From Enterobacter cloacae subsp. cloacae ATCC 13047 (GTDB lineage: Bacteria; Pseudomonadota; Gammaproteobacteria; Enterobacterales; Enterobacteriaceae), in NCBI RefSeq assembly GCF_000025565.1, contig NC_014121.1, positions 2,790,001 through 2,854,000 of the forward strand: DNA of 64,000 nt. Reading direction: 5' to 3'. Positions within the stretch are counted from its first letter, which is position 1; each line of letters starts with the position of its first letter. A program made the translations under genes and the position numbers. This document shows positions 25,569-35,722 of the stretch, piece by piece. The notes beneath the pieces are model-generated. The model did no database searches, had not been told where the DNA came from, and saw only the letters and a list, made by a program, of their open reading frames with translations.

Positions 25569-27335
25569 ATGGAAAAAACCCGTCAACAAGAGTTAACACG
25601 CTGGCTAAAACAGCAGAGCGTTCTTTCCCGCCGCTGGCTCATGATTTCCCGTCTTCTGGGACTGATCAGTGGTCTGTTGATTGTTGCCCAGGCATGGCTG
25701 CTGGCCCGCATTCTCAATCATATGATCATGGAGAACATTCCGCGTGAAGCGCTTCTGCTGCCCTTCATCGTCCTGATCCTGGTTTTCATTCTGCGCGCCT
25801 GGGTTGTCTGGCTGCGCGAACGCGTTGGTTTTCACGCGGGGCAGCATATTCGCTACGAAATTCGCCGACAGGTGCTTGATCGTCTTCAGGAAGCCGGGCC
25901 CGCATGGATCCAGGGAAAACCAGCCGGAAGCTGGGCAACGTTAATCCTTGAACAGATTGACGATATGCACGACTACTACGCCCGCTACCTTCCGCAGATG
26001 GCGCTGGCCGTCTGCGTCCCGCTGCTGATTGTGATAACCATTTTCCCTGTCAACTGGGTAGCTGCGCTGATCCTGCTGGGTACCGCCCCGCTGATCCCCC
26101 TGTTTATGGCGATGGTGGGGATGGGAGCGGCCGATGCGAACCGCCGTAACTTCCTTGCGTTGGGTCGACTGAGCGGCCATTTCCTTGACCGTCTGCGCGG
26201 CATGGAGACGTTACGCATTTTTGGCCGGGGTGAAGCCGAAACGGAAAACATTCGCCTGGCGTCGCAGGATTTCCGTCAGCGCACGATGGAAGTGTTACGT
26301 CTGGCGTTTCTGTCGTCTGGCGTACTGGAATTCTTTACCTCGCTCTCTATCGCCCTCGTGGCGGTCTATTTTGGTTTCTCGTATCTCGGCGCGCTGGATT
26401 TTGGTCATTACGGCACGGCGGTAACGCTGTCGGCCGGTTTCCTGGCGCTTATTCTGGCTCCGGAATTTTTCCAGCCGCTTCGCGATCTTGGCACCTTCTA
26501 CCATGCCAAAGCGCAGGCCGTTGGCGCGGCTGACAGCCTGAAAACGTTCCTGGAGACGCCGCTGGCGCATCCGGAGCGGGGAGAGGTAACGCTGAACGCC
26601 AATGAACCCGTGACCATTGAAGCACGTGATTTCTCTATCCTGTCACCGGAAGGGAAAGTGCTGGCTGGCCCACTGAACTTTACCTTACCCGCCGGGCAAC
26701 GGGTGGTGCTGGTAGGGACCAGTGGTTCAGGGAAAAGCTCGCTGATTAATGCGTTATCCGGTTTTATGGCTTATACCGGCTCACTGCGCATCAACAAAAC
26801 CGAACTGCGCGATCTCGATCCGAACGCCTGGCGAAAACAGCTCAGTTGGGTGGGGCAAAACCCGCAGCTGCCAGCCCCGACGCTGCGGGAAAACGTCCTG
26901 CTGGCTCGCCCGGATGCACGTGAAGACGAGTTGCAATCTGTTCTCGACCGCGCCTGGGTCAGCGAGTTTCTGCCGCTGCTTCCGCATGGCGTCGATACCG
27001 TTGTCGGCGATCAGTCTGCCGGGTTATCCGTGGGCCAGGCGCAACGCGTGGCGGTCGCCCGCGCGTTGCTTAATCCATGCCAGTTAATGCTGCTGGACGA
27101 GCCGGCGGCCAGCCTGGATGCGCACAGTGAACAGCGCGTGATGGCGGCCCTGAACGCCGCCTCGCGGCAGCAAACCACCCTGATGGTCACTCATCAGCTG
27201 GAAGGCATTGCCGACTGGGACCAGATCTGGGTCATGGAAAACGGTCGTATTGTTGAGCAAGGCGATTACGCCTCTCTCGTTACCGCGCAGGGCCCCTTCG
27301 CTGCCCTGCTGGCGAATCGTCAGGAGGACATCTGA
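25569..27335 (+). CDS. cydD: CydD, subunit of the heterodimeric thiol/heme ABC exporter
   Basis: ABC half-transporter that pairs with CydC. The pair exports glutathione and cysteine to the periplasm and is needed for assembly of cytochrome bd and periplasmic c-type cytochromes; heme was more recently shown to be bound and transported. The product is 588 residues: six membrane helices (residues about 20-320), then an ATPase domain with Walker A GTSGSGKSSLINALSG. The signature is the family variant LSVGQAQRVAVARAL, followed by Walker B LMLLDEPAASLD. The stop overlaps the cydC start by one base (TGATG), so translation is coupled. Confidence 0.97.
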   Translation: MEKTRQQELTRWLKQQSVLSRRWLMISRLLGLISGLLIVAQAWLLARILNHMIMENIPREALLLPFIVLILVFILRAWVVWLRERVGFHAGQHIRYEIRRQVLDRLQEAGPAWIQGKPAGSWATLILEQIDDMHDYYARYLPQMALAVCVPLLIVITIFPVNWVAALILLGTAPLIPLFMAMVGMGAADANRRNFLALGRLSGHFLDRLRGMETLRIFGRGEAETENIRLASQDFRQRTMEVLRLAFLSSGVLEFFTSLSIALVAVYFGFSYLGALDFGHYGTAVTLSAGFLALILAPEFFQPLRDLGTFYHAKAQAVGAADSLKTFLETPLAHPERGEVTLNANEPVTIEARDFSILSPEGKVLAGPLNFTLPAGQRVVLVGTSGSGKSSLINALSGFMAYTGSLRINKTELRDLDPNAWRKQLSWVGQNPQLPAPTLRENVLLARPDAREDELQSVLDRAWVSEFLPLLPHGVDTVVGDQSAGLSVGQAQRVAVARALLNPCQLMLLDEPAASLDAHSEQRVMAALNAASRQQTTLMVTHQLEGIADWDQIWVMENGRIVEQGDYASLVTAQGPFAALLANRQEDI

Positions 27336-29056
27336 TGCGTGCCCTGCTTCCCTATCTCGCGCTCTATAAACGCCACAAATGGATGCTGACGCTGGGCATC
27401 GTGTTGGCCATTGTGACCCTGCTTGCCAGCATCGGCCTGCTCACACTTTCCGGCTGGTTCTTGTCTGCCTCTGCCGTGGCGGGGGTTGCCGGGCTCTACA
27501 GCTTCAACTACATGCTTCCGGCGGCGGGCGTCCGCGGCACTGCCATTACCCGTACGGCAGGACGGTACTTCGAGCGACTGGTCAGCCATGACGCGACATT
27601 CCGCGTGCTGCAACATCTGCGCATTTACACCTTCAGTAAACTGCTGCCCCTCTCCCCTGCCGGACTGGCGCGTTTTCGTCAGGGGGAATTGCTCAACCGT
27701 GTGGTTGCGGATGTCGACACCCTGGATCACCTCTACCTGCGCGTGATTTCACCGATTGTCGGCGCGTTTGTGGTGATTGTGGTAGTCACGCTGGGTCTGT
27801 CGGTGCTGGATGTCCCTGTTGCGCTGACGCTGGGCGGGATCATGCTTTTGACGCTCATTATCCTGCCGCCGCTATTTTACCGCGCGGGTAAATCCACCGG
27901 AGAGAACCTGACGCGTCTGCGCGGGGAGTACCGCCAGCAGCTCACCTCCTGGTTACAGGGGCAGGCCGAACTGACGATATTTGGCGCCAGCGAGCGCTAC
28001 CGTGCGCGAATGGAGAACACAGAACTGAACTGGCATGAAGCCCAGCGCCGTCAGTCTGAGCTTACCGCGTTCTCTCAGGCGCTTATGATGTTAATCGGGG
28101 GTGTCGCGGTCATCGCCATGCTCTGGATGGCGTCCGGTGGCGTTGGCAATAACGCACAGCCGGGCCCTCTGATTGCCTTGTTCGTATTCTGTGCCCTGGC
28201 GGCCTTTGAAGCGCTGGCGCCGGTGACGGGTGCCTTCCAGCATCTCGGCCAGGTCATCGCCTCCGCCCTGCGCATCACGGAGATTGCGGAGCAGGATCCG
28301 GAGGTGAAGTTCACCGCAGAGCAAACGGCCACGCCTGAGCAGGTTGCCCTGACACTCAATAACGTCACCTTCGCCTATGACAAGCAGGCACAGAATGCGC
28401 TGGAAGGCATTAGCCTCGCTGTGGATGCGGGTCAGCGGATTGCGATCCTCGGCCGTACCGGCTGCGGCAAATCCACGCTTTTGCAACTGTTAACGCGAGC
28501 CTGGGATCCACAGCAAGGTCAGATTCAGTTTAACGGAACTCCGCTGGCAGACTTCAGCGAACAGGCGCTGCGCAAAACCGTCAGCGTGGTTCCGCAGCGC
28601 GTTCATCTCTTCAGCGCCACGCTGCGCGATAACCTGCAGCTGGCTGCACCGGAGGCCACTGATGACGTACTCCGCGCCATGCTGGAGCAGGTCGGGCTGC
28701 ATAAGCTGCTTGAAGACGATGGCCTGAACAGCTGGCTGGGTGAAGGCGGTCGTCAACTCTCTGGCGGTGAGCTGCGTCGTCTGGCGATTGCGCGCGCGCT
28801 GCTGCATGATGCGCCGCTGATGTTGCTCGACGAGCCCACAGAAGGGCTTGATGCGACAACTGAAAGCCAGATCCTTGATTTACTTGCGAATGTTATGGCC
28901 GGTAAAACCGTCCTGATGGTGACACACCGCCTGCGTGGACTGGCAAGTTTTGATCGGATAATTGTGATGGACAACGGACACATTATTGAGCAAGGTAGTC
29001 ACGCAGAGCTGTTGACGAAACAGGGTCGCTACTACCAGTTTAAACAGCGTCTGTAG
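27335..29056 (+). CDS. cydC: CydC, subunit of the heterodimeric thiol/heme ABC exporter
   Basis: Partner of CydD in the glutathione/cysteine exporter required for cytochrome bd assembly. The product is 573 residues with an N-terminal six-helix membrane domain and a C-terminal ATPase domain. Walker A is GRTGCGKSTLLQLL, the signature LSGGELRRLAIARAL, and Walker B LMLLDEPTEGLD; all are canonical. It starts within the cydD stop codon. The next gene, aat, begins 45 nt downstream with no terminator visible between, so aat may be part of the same transcript. Confidence 0.97.
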   Translation: MRALLPYLALYKRHKWMLTLGIVLAIVTLLASIGLLTLSGWFLSASAVAGVAGLYSFNYMLPAAGVRGTAITRTAGRYFERLVSHDATFRVLQHLRIYTFSKLLPLSPAGLARFRQGELLNRVVADVDTLDHLYLRVISPIVGAFVVIVVVTLGLSVLDVPVALTLGGIMLLTLIILPPLFYRAGKSTGENLTRLRGEYRQQLTSWLQGQAELTIFGASERYRARMENTELNWHEAQRRQSELTAFSQALMMLIGGVAVIAMLWMASGGVGNNAQPGPLIALFVFCALAAFEALAPVTGAFQHLGQVIASALRITEIAEQDPEVKFTAEQTATPEQVALTLNNVTFAYDKQAQNALEGISLAVDAGQRIAILGRTGCGKSTLLQLLTRAWDPQQGQIQFNGTPLADFSEQALRKTVSVVPQRVHLFSATLRDNLQLAAPEATDDVLRAMLEQVGLHKLLEDDGLNSWLGEGGRQLSGGELRRLAIARALLHDAPLMLLDEPTEGLDATTESQILDLLANVMAGKTVLMVTHRLRGLASFDRIIVMDNGHIIEQGSHAELLTKQGRYYQFKQRL

Positions 29057-29101
29057 ACTATATTTGTAGCGTCCTCACTCGCGTACTGGAGTTTTGCTGT
29101 C

Positions 29102-29806
29102 ATGCGCCTGGTCCAGCTTTCTCGTCATAACATTGCGTTCCCGTCGCCAGAGGGAGCGCTGCGTGAACCCAATGGGCTGCTGGCACTTGGCGGCGATCTC
29201 AGCCCTGCCCGGCTCCTGATGGCCTACCAGCGCGGCATATTCCCGTGGTTTTCACCTGGTGACCCTATTTTATGGTGGTCTCCCGATCCGCGCGCCGTGC
29301 TCTGGCCCACGCAGTTTCACCTGAGCCGCAGCATGAAGCGTTTCCACGCAAAATCACCGTACCGGGTCACATTGAATCACGCCTTCGGTCAGGTGATAGA
29401 AGGGTGTGCGGAAGACCGTCATGAGGGGACATGGATCACCCGCGATATCATCACTGCCTATCATCAACTGCACGAGCTTGGCTACGCCCACTCCATTGAG
29501 GTGTGGGAAGGTGGCGAACTTGTTGGCGGTATGTACGGCGTCGCGCAGGGGACGTTGTTCTGCGGTGAGTCGATGTTCTCCCGGGCGGTAAACGCCTCGA
29601 AAACGGCCCTGCTGGTTTTCTGCCAGGAGTTTGCTCAGCGCGGCGGGCAGTTGCTGGATTGTCAGGTTCTGAACGAGCATACCGCCTCCCTCGGTGCGGT
29701 TGAAATCTCCCGCCGCCACTACATTGAGCACCTGGATAACTGCCGTCAGGAGAAGCTGCCGCGCGATTTTTGGGTACCGCGGACACTCTTTATGCCCAAT
29801 GTCTAA
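29102..29806 (+). CDS. aat: Leucyl/phenylalanyl-tRNA--protein transferase
   Basis: Transfers Leu or Phe from aminoacyl-tRNA to N-terminal Arg or Lys of proteins, which creates destabilising N-end residues. The product is 234 residues beginning [20 protein letters not shown], the usual size. The Aat fold motifs [18 protein letters not shown] and [10 protein letters not shown] are visible. The position is informative: the enzyme makes N-degrons, and clpS and clpA, whose products recognise and unfold N-end substrates, lie about 3 kb away. This arrangement is conserved in enterobacteria. The start has a reasonable ribosome-binding site (actggag). Confidence 0.97.
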   Translation: MRLVQLSRHNIAFPSPEGALREPNGLLALGGDLSPARLLMAYQRGIFPWFSPGDPILWWSPDPRAVLWPTQFHLSRSMKRFHAKSPYRVTLNHAFGQVIEGCAEDRHEGTWITRDIITAYHQLHELGYAHSIEVWEGGELVGGMYGVAQGTLFCGESMFSRAVNASKTALLVFCQEFAQRGGQLLDCQVLNEHTASLGAVEISRRHYIEHLDNCRQEKLPRDFWVPRTLFMPNV

Positions 29807-30019
29807 ATGTTTTCCGCATATTTTTTATGAGGGTGTTATAATTATGCCGCAGAGTAGCTTCTGCCTGTTGCCCCGCCGCCGTTTGGGACCTTCGCTTCAG
29901 ATAACGTCCTGACGTTTATCCTGTTGTATCCCCTTTACGAATGCGCTTTCCGTTCGGTTGTACCGTGACGCTTGGGCAATGCGCCGAAACTGTTTTGCTG
30001 CGTTTTAAACGCGCAATTC

Positions 30020-30048
30020 TTTACTTAATTGATGAATTTCGGCATTAT
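30020..30048 (+). promoter_or_regulatory. Candidate sigma-70 promoter of infA
   Basis: TTTACT at 30020-30025, a 17-bp spacer, then CATTAT at 30043-30048 resemble a sigma-70 promoter about 35 nt upstream of the infA start codon. A second, perfect TATAAT lies at 29837-29842 without a clear -35. E. coli infA has two promoters, which fits. The 284 nt between aat and infA contain no coding sequence. Confidence 0.4.
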
Positions 30049-30090
30049 CTTGCCGGTTCAAAACTTGGTAGTGATACCCCAGAGGATTAG

Positions 30091-30309
<219 letters not shown>

Positions 30310-30340
30310 TTGTTTTCGCCTGTAATGGCAGATGAATATT

Positions 30341-30371
30341 AAAAAAGGCCGGGATAATCCCGGCCTTTTTT
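30341..30371 (+). terminator. Terminator of infA
   Basis: A perfect 10-bp stem (aaggccggga / tcccggcctt) with a 3-nt loop and flanking A6 and T6 tracts lies 35 nt past the infA stop. Confidence 0.93.
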
Positions 30372-30503
30372 ATTCATGGCTTCAGTGTTGGTGTATTGTC
30401 TTCCACGGTTGTACAGAGGCGCCAATTTATGGCTGTGGATTTATCCAGAACCAACATCGAACGAAACTGGAAAGCGCCTCGCAAAATTCCTCTGCAGGCT
30501 GTT

Positions 30504-30538
30504 GCCCTCACCCCGCCCCTCTCCCACCGGGAGAGGGA
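30504..30538. repeat. Palindromic intergenic repeat, copy A
   Basis: The core ccctctccc-acc-gggagaggg is preceded by gccctcaccccg. The same unit recurs at 51753-51788 in the same orientation and at 41911-41947 inverted. All three are in intergenic space. It is a REP-like element of the kind abundant in Enterobacter genomes; no coding potential. Confidence 0.8.
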
Positions 30539-30550
30539 GAAAAGCAGGCA

Positions 30551-30580
30551 TAAAAAACCGGGCTGTTGCCCGGTTTTTAG
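30551..30580 (-). terminator. Terminator of clpA
   Basis: A 9-bp stem (aaaccgggc / gcccggttt) with a 4-nt loop reads as hairpin plus T tract on the minus strand, 14 nt past the clpA stop. It faces the infA terminator across a gap that lacks the serW tRNA gene present in E. coli. Confidence 0.88.
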
Positions 30581-30594
30581 ACCTACGTAAGAAA

Positions 30595-32874
30595 TCAGTG
30601 AGCCGCTTCCGGCTTGTGCTTCGCCGCACTCTGGAAATCGTACGTCAGTTCATTCTTCGCCTGATCCAGTGCCACCGTCACCTGGCCGCCGTCCACCAGC
30701 GAGCCAAACAGCAGTTCGTTCGCCAGCGGTTTCTTCAGGTTGTCCTGAATCACACGCGCCATCGGACGGGCACCCATCGCACGGTCGTAGCCTTTTTCAG
30801 CCAGCCAGGTGCGGGCCTCCTGACTCACTTCCAGCGACACGCCTTTCTGATCAAGCTGAACCTGCAGTTCGACGATGAACTTGTCCACCACCTGATGGAT
30901 CACCTCGGTAGACAGGTGATCGAACCAGATAATGTTGTCCAGACGGTTGCGGAACTCCGGCGTAAAGATCTTCTTGATCTCTTCCATCGCATCGGTGCTG
31001 TTATCCTGGTGGATCAGGCCGATGGATTTACGCTCGGTTTCACGGACACCGGCGTTGGTGGTCATCACCAGCACCACGTTACGGAAGTCCGCCTTGCGCC
31101 CGTTGTTGTCGGTCAGCGTCCCGTTGTCCATCACCTGCAGCAGGATGTTGAACACGTCCGGGTGCGCTTTCTCGATTTCATCGAGCAGCAGTACCGCATG
31201 TGGATGCTTGATCACCGCGTCGGTGAGCAGACCGCCCTGGTCAAAGCCCACGTATCCCGGAGGCGCACCAATCAGACGGCTGACGGTGTGACGCTCCATA
31301 TACTCGGACATATCAAAGCGCAGCAGTTCAATACCCAGCGCTTTGGAGAGCTGCACCGTTACTTCGGTTTTCCCGACACCGGTTGGACCGGCGAACAGGA
31401 ACGAACCGACAGGCTTATGCTCATGCCCAAGTCCGGCACGGGCCATCTTGATCGCTTCGGTTAAGGCCTCAATGGCTTTATCCTGACCAAAGACCAGCAT
31501 CTTCAGACGATTGCCAAGGGTACGCAGCGTGTCGCGATCGCTCTGAGAAACGCTCTTCTCAGGAATGCGCGCGATACGAGCCACTACGGACTCAATATCC
31601 GCCACGTTGACGGTTTTCTTACGCTTGCTGGCTGGCATCAGACGCGCACGCGCCCCTGCCTCGTCAATCACGTCAATCGCCTTATCCGGCAGATGACGAT
31701 CGTTGATGTATTTCACCGCCAGCTCCACCGCCGCACGCACCGCTTTCGCGGTGTAACGCACGTCGTGGTGCGCTTCATACTTCGGTTTCAGGCCGTTGAT
31801 GATCTGCACCGTTTCCTCGACGGACGGTTCAGTGACATCGATTTTCTGGAAGCGACGTGCCAGGGCACGATCCTTCTCAAAAATGTTGCTGAACTCCTGG
31901 TAAGTGGTCGAGCCAATCACCCGGATCTTGCCGCTGGAGAGCAGCGGTTTGATCAGGTTAGCGGCGTCCACCTGGCCACCCGAGGCGGCACCCGCACCGA
32001 TGATGGTATGTATTTCATCGATAAACAGGATGCTGTTGGTATCCTGCTCCAGCTGTTTTAACAGCGCCTTGAAGCGTTTTTCAAAATCACCACGGTATTT
32101 GGTGCCCGCCAGCAAAGAGCCGATATCCAGCGAGTAGATGGTGCAATCGGCAATTACTTCCGGTACGTCGCCCTGCACAATGCGCCAGGCGAGACCTTCG
32201 GCAATCGCGGTTTTACCCACGCCCGATTCCCCCACCAGCAGCGGGTTATTTTTGCGGCGACGGCACAGCACCTGAATCGCGCGCTCCAGCTCTTTATCGC
32301 GACCAATCAGCGGGTCGATACCGCCAACGCGAGCAAGCTGATTAAGGTTGGTGGTGAAGTTTTCCATACGATCCTCCCCGCCTGCTTGCTCTTCATTGTT
32401 ATTGACCTGATTGCTGGGATCCGATGCCTGGTTAGGCTCGTCTTTGCGCGTGCCGTGGGAAATAAAGTTAACCACATCAAGTCGGCTGACTTCGTGTTTG
32501 CGCAGCAGGTAGGCCGCCTGCGACTCCTGCTCGCTGAAGATGGCGACCAGGACGTTTGCGCCCGTCACTTCGCTACGTCCGGAAGACTGGACGTGGAATA
32601 CCGCGCGCTGCAGCACACGCTGGAAGCTGAGCGTCGGCTGTGTGTCGCGCTCTTCTTCACTGGCTGGCAGCACCGGTGTCGTTTGTTCGATGAAGGCTTC
32701 GAGTTCCTGACGTAGCGCCACCAGATCCACGGAGCAGGCTTCCAGCGCTTCGCGGGCAGATGGGTTGCTAAGCAGCGCGAGCAGTAAATGCTCGACGGTC
32801 ATAAACTCATGTCGGTGCTCACGCGCTCTGGCGAAAGCCATATTTAAACTGAGTTCCAGTTCTTGATTGAGCAT
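30595..32874 (-). CDS. clpA: ATP-dependent Clp protease ATP-binding subunit ClpA
   Basis: AAA+ unfoldase that feeds ssrA-tagged and N-end-rule substrates into ClpP. The start at 32874 ([20 protein letters not shown]) gives 759 residues; a start five codons upstream is less conserved. An N-terminal Clp_N repeat domain is followed by D1 with Walker [16 protein letters not shown] and D2 with [18 protein letters not shown]. The ClpP-docking loop with IGL is present ([10 protein letters not shown]). The partner adaptor gene clpS lies 27 nt upstream, so clpS-clpA form an operon. Confidence 0.98.
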   Translation of the reverse strand: MLNQELELSLNMAFARAREHRHEFMTVEHLLLALLSNPSAREALEACSVDLVALRQELEAFIEQTTPVLPASEEERDTQPTLSFQRVLQRAVFHVQSSGRSEVTGANVLVAIFSEQESQAAYLLRKHEVSRLDVVNFISHGTRKDEPNQASDPSNQVNNNEEQAGGEDRMENFTTNLNQLARVGGIDPLIGRDKELERAIQVLCRRRKNNPLLVGESGVGKTAIAEGLAWRIVQGDVPEVIADCTIYSLDIGSLLAGTKYRGDFEKRFKALLKQLEQDTNSILFIDEIHTIIGAGAASGGQVDAANLIKPLLSSGKIRVIGSTTYQEFSNIFEKDRALARRFQKIDVTEPSVEETVQIINGLKPKYEAHHDVRYTAKAVRAAVELAVKYINDRHLPDKAIDVIDEAGARARLMPASKRKKTVNVADIESVVARIARIPEKSVSQSDRDTLRTLGNRLKMLVFGQDKAIEALTEAIKMARAGLGHEHKPVGSFLFAGPTGVGKTEVTVQLSKALGIELLRFDMSEYMERHTVSRLIGAPPGYVGFDQGGLLTDAVIKHPHAVLLLDEIEKAHPDVFNILLQVMDNGTLTDNNGRKADFRNVVLVMTTNAGVRETERKSIGLIHQDNSTDAMEEIKKIFTPEFRNRLDNIIWFDHLSTEVIHQVVDKFIVELQVQLDQKGVSLEVSQEARTWLAEKGYDRAMGARPMARVIQDNLKKPLANELLFGSLVDGGQVTVALDQAKNELTYDFQSAAKHKPEAAH

Positions 32875-32901
32875 AGGCACCTCCCCCAATTTTATGCCTT
32901 A

Positions 32902-33222
32902 TCAGGCCTTTTCCAGCGTACACAGCAACGGATGCTCGTTCTCCCTCGCATAGTCGTTCACCATCGCCACTTTGGTTTCCGCCACCTCGGCGGTAAAGAT
33001 GCCGCAGATAGCTTTGCCACGATAATGAACGGTAAGCATCAGTTGCGTTGCACGTTCTACATCATAAGAAAAGAACTTTTGTAGCACGTCAATAACAAAT
33101 TCCATCGGCGTGTAATCATCGTTCATTAACATAACTTTATACATAGATGGCGGTTTTAGCGCGTCACGCACTTTGTCTTCCGCCAGCTGGTCAAAATCCA
33201 GCCAGTCGTTGGTCTTACCCAT
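32902..33222 (-). CDS. clpS: ClpA adaptor protein ClpS (N-recognin)
   Basis: Adaptor that binds bulky hydrophobic N-terminal residues (Leu, Phe, Trp, Tyr) and delivers them to ClpA. The ATG at 33222 gives 106 residues, [20 protein letters not shown], the E. coli length; an upstream in-frame start is not conserved. The pocket motif [17 protein letters not shown] and the H66-region [12 protein letters not shown] are present. It is transcribed with clpA and divergent from cspD. The aat product, encoded nearby, makes the Leu/Phe degrons that ClpS reads. Confidence 0.98.
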   Translation of the reverse strand: MGKTNDWLDFDQLAEDKVRDALKPPSMYKVMLMNDDYTPMEFVIDVLQKFFSYDVERATQLMLTVHYRGKAICGIFTAEVAETKVAMVNDYARENEHPLLCTLEKA

Positions 33223-33489
33223 TTTGCATAACCACTTTGAATCTACCTCAGATGTTAGATAACAATCATCTATTACTGTCATCCGCGATGTCTGTCACAA
33301 ACTGTTGCAATAGCGTTAACTGCTTCAAACTTTGGTTGATTATTGTCCCATCTCCAGCGCCAAACGCTTGACGATGTCTTTCGATTCTCTAAATTGTACA
33401 AGCGTGAGATGGCGAGGTTTTGAACAGCCCCCACTCCACCACCGGTTCATTCCATCTTAACTTATAAGATTTACGAAGGATGTCGAAGC

Positions 33490-33711
33490 ATGGAAATGGG
33501 TACTGTTAAGTGGTTCAACAACGCCAAAGGGTTTGGCTTCATCTGCCCCGAAGGCGGCGGCGAGGATATATTCGCTCACTATTCCACCATTCAGATGGAT
33601 GGTTACAGAACGCTCAAAGCCGGGCAGTCCGTCCGGTTCGATGTACATCAGGGACCCAAAGGCAATCACGCAAGCCTTATCGTACCGATTGAAGCAGAAA
33701 CGGTTGCTTAG
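33490..33711 (+). CDS. cspD: Cold shock-like protein CspD
   Basis: Stationary-phase, single-stranded-DNA-binding CSD protein that inhibits replication in E. coli; it is toxic when overproduced and not cold-induced. The product is 73 residues, one less than in E. coli, beginning MEMGTVKWFNNAKGFGFI. RNP1 (KGFGFI) and RNP2 (DIFAHYS) are intact. It is divergent from clpS-clpA across 267 nt. An ORF of similar size on the other strand is a shadow. Confidence 0.96.
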   Translation: MEMGTVKWFNNAKGFGFICPEGGGEDIFAHYSTIQMDGYRTLKAGQSVRFDVHQGPKGNHASLIVPIEAETVA

Positions 33712-33742
33712 CTCTCTGTTTTATTGTGTACATCCTGCAGTC

Positions 33743-33776
33743 AAAATGCCAGCCCGATCGGCTGGCATTTTTATTT
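33743..33776. terminator. Bidirectional terminator between cspD and macB
   Basis: A stem of about 10 bp (aatgccagc / gctggcatt with A and T extensions) lies between two convergent genes. It has Ts on the right for cspD and As on the left for macB. Confidence 0.85.
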
Positions 33777-33781
33777 TCGGG

Positions 33782-35722
33782 TTATTCCCGAGCCAGCGCA
33801 TCCACCGGATCCAGCCGCGCCGCGTTGCGGGCTGGCAGCCAGCCAAACAAGATGCCGGTAAAGGTCGAGCATAAAAATGCGGTAAGAATGGCCACCGGTG
33901 AAAACCCAATCTCCCAGCCGGGTAAGAAAATCTGCAGGGCAAAGGCGATCATCATCGACAGCGCAATCCCCATGGCGCCGCCCACCAGACACACCAGCAC
34001 CGCTTCAATCAAAAATTGCTGCAGCACGTCGCTGGCTCTGGCCCCAACCGCCATGCGAATACCAATTTCCCGGGTACGTTCCGTCACCGAGACCAGCATG
34101 ATATTCATCACCCCGATACCGCCAACGACCAGCGAAATCACCGCCACCAGCGTGAGGAACAGCTGAAGAGTACGTGTGGTCTTTTCCGCCGTTTTCAAGA
34201 GGCCGTCCATATTCCAGGTGAAGAAATCCTTCTTCCCGTGACGCAGGGTTAAGAGCCGCTCAAGCTGCTGTTCGGCCAGCGCGCTGTCGTAGCCCTCCTT
34301 CACGCGCACGGTGATGGAGTTCAGCCACGACTGCCCCATAATCCGCCCGGAAATGGTGCTGTACGGTAGCCAGACCCGCAGGATCTTGCTGCTACCAAAC
34401 ATGGACTGCTTCTCTTCCGCCACGCCAATCACGGTGGCTGGCATGTTCCCTACAAGGATCACTTCGCCCACGACGTTGGTTTTATTGGGGAAGAGCTGTC
34501 TGCGCGAGTTCGCGTCCAGTACCACCACCTGCGCCCTGCCCGCCAGCTGTTCGGCGTTGAAGGTCGCCCCTTCGCTGAAGGTCATGCCGTAGACGTTAAA
34601 ATAATCTCCGCTGACGCCGTTCGCGCTGGCGGCAACGTCCACGTTACCCACGCGCAGGCGAAGGTTTTGCGACACGGCAGGCGTCGCCGAATTGACCCAC
34701 GGCTGTTTCTGAATGGCCGCCAGGTCGTCGTATTTCAACGCCTGCTGATACTGCGGTTCGTCATCACCAAAGTCTTTCCCGGGATAGACGTCAATGGTGT
34801 TGGTCCCGATAGCGCGGATATCCGCCAGCACCAGCTGTTTGGCTGCATCGCCCACCACCACAATCGACACCACCGATGCAATACCGATGATGATCCCAAG
34901 CATGGTCAGCAGGGTGCGCATTTTATTGGCCGCCATCGCCAGCCAGGCCATGGTCAGCGCCTCGCGAAAACCGCTGGAAAACTGTCCCCAGCCGGTTGCA
35001 GCAGGCAAGGCTTCTTTTGGCGCGGCCGCTCTGGACGCACGCGGCGGCGGGTTGCTCACCAGCTCGCCGTCGTGGATCTCGATAATGCGCTCAGCCTGCG
35101 CCGCCACCTGCGGATCGTGAGTCACGATAATGACCGTGTGCCCCTGATCGCGAAGCTGATGGAGGATCGCCATCACCTCTTCACCGGAATGGCTGTCGAG
35201 CGCTCCGGTGGGTTCATCGGCCAGGATCACCTGCCCGCCGTTCATCAGCGCACGGGCAATACTCACGCGCTGCTGCTGACCGCCAGAAAGCTGCGAGGGC
35301 TGATAATCTACCCGCTCCGCCAGGCCAAGACGCGTTAACAGCGCCTGCGCGCGCGCAAGGCGTTTCTTACGCTCCACACCTGCATAGACCGCCGGGACCT
35401 CCACGTTCTGCGCCGCACTCAGGTGAGAGAGCAGATGGTAACGCTGAAAGATAAAGCCGAAGTGTTCCCGACGCAGCTTTGCCAGCGCGTCGCCGTCCAG
35501 AGTGGAAACGTCCGTTCCGGCCACGCGGTAGGTGCCGCTGGTCGGTTTATCCAGACAGCCAAGAATGTTCATCAGCCTCGATTTACCGGACCCCGACGCG
35601 CCGACAATCGCCACCATCTCGCCCGCTTCCACGCGCAGGGAGATGCCCTTCAGCACCTCCACCGGACCATCGCCCGACGGATAGCTGCGACGAATGTCAG
35701 TCAGCTCAAGCAACGCCGTCAT
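33782..35722 (-). CDS. macB: Macrolide export ATP-binding/permease protein MacB
   Basis: ABC transporter of the MacAB-TolC tripartite pump, which moves macrolides, enterotoxin and other substrates across the outer membrane. The product is 646 residues: an N-terminal ATPase domain (about 1-230), a membrane helix near 275, a large periplasmic domain, and three C-terminal helices. The signature [19 protein letters not shown] and Walker [13 protein letters not shown] are normal. Walker A reads GASGSGKSR: residue 49 is Arg (codon at 35576-35578) where E. coli MacB and most ABC proteins have Thr after Lys-Ser. The gene overlaps macA by four bases. Whether R49 reduces ATPase activity cannot be told from sequence. 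Confidence 0.96.
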   Translation of the reverse strand: MTALLELTDIRRSYPSGDGPVEVLKGISLRVEAGEMVAIVGASGSGKSRLMNILGCLDKPTSGTYRVAGTDVSTLDGDALAKLRREHFGFIFQRYHLLSHLSAAQNVEVPAVYAGVERKKRLARAQALLTRLGLAERVDYQPSQLSGGQQQRVSIARALMNGGQVILADEPTGALDSHSGEEVMAILHQLRDQGHTVIIVTHDPQVAAQAERIIEIHDGELVSNPPPRASRAAAPKEALPAATGWGQFSSGFREALTMAWLAMAANKMRTLLTMLGIIIGIASVVSIVVVGDAAKQLVLADIRAIGTNTIDVYPGKDFGDDEPQYQQALKYDDLAAIQKQPWVNSATPAVSQNLRLRVGNVDVAASANGVSGDYFNVYGMTFSEGATFNAEQLAGRAQVVVLDANSRRQLFPNKTNVVGEVILVGNMPATVIGVAEEKQSMFGSSKILRVWLPYSTISGRIMGQSWLNSITVRVKEGYDSALAEQQLERLLTLRHGKKDFFTWNMDGLLKTAEKTTRTLQLFLTLVAVISLVVGGIGVMNIMLVSVTERTREIGIRMAVGARASDVLQQFLIEAVLVCLVGGAMGIALSMMIAFALQIFLPGWEIGFSPVAILTAFLCSTFTGILFGWLPARNAARLDPVDALARE

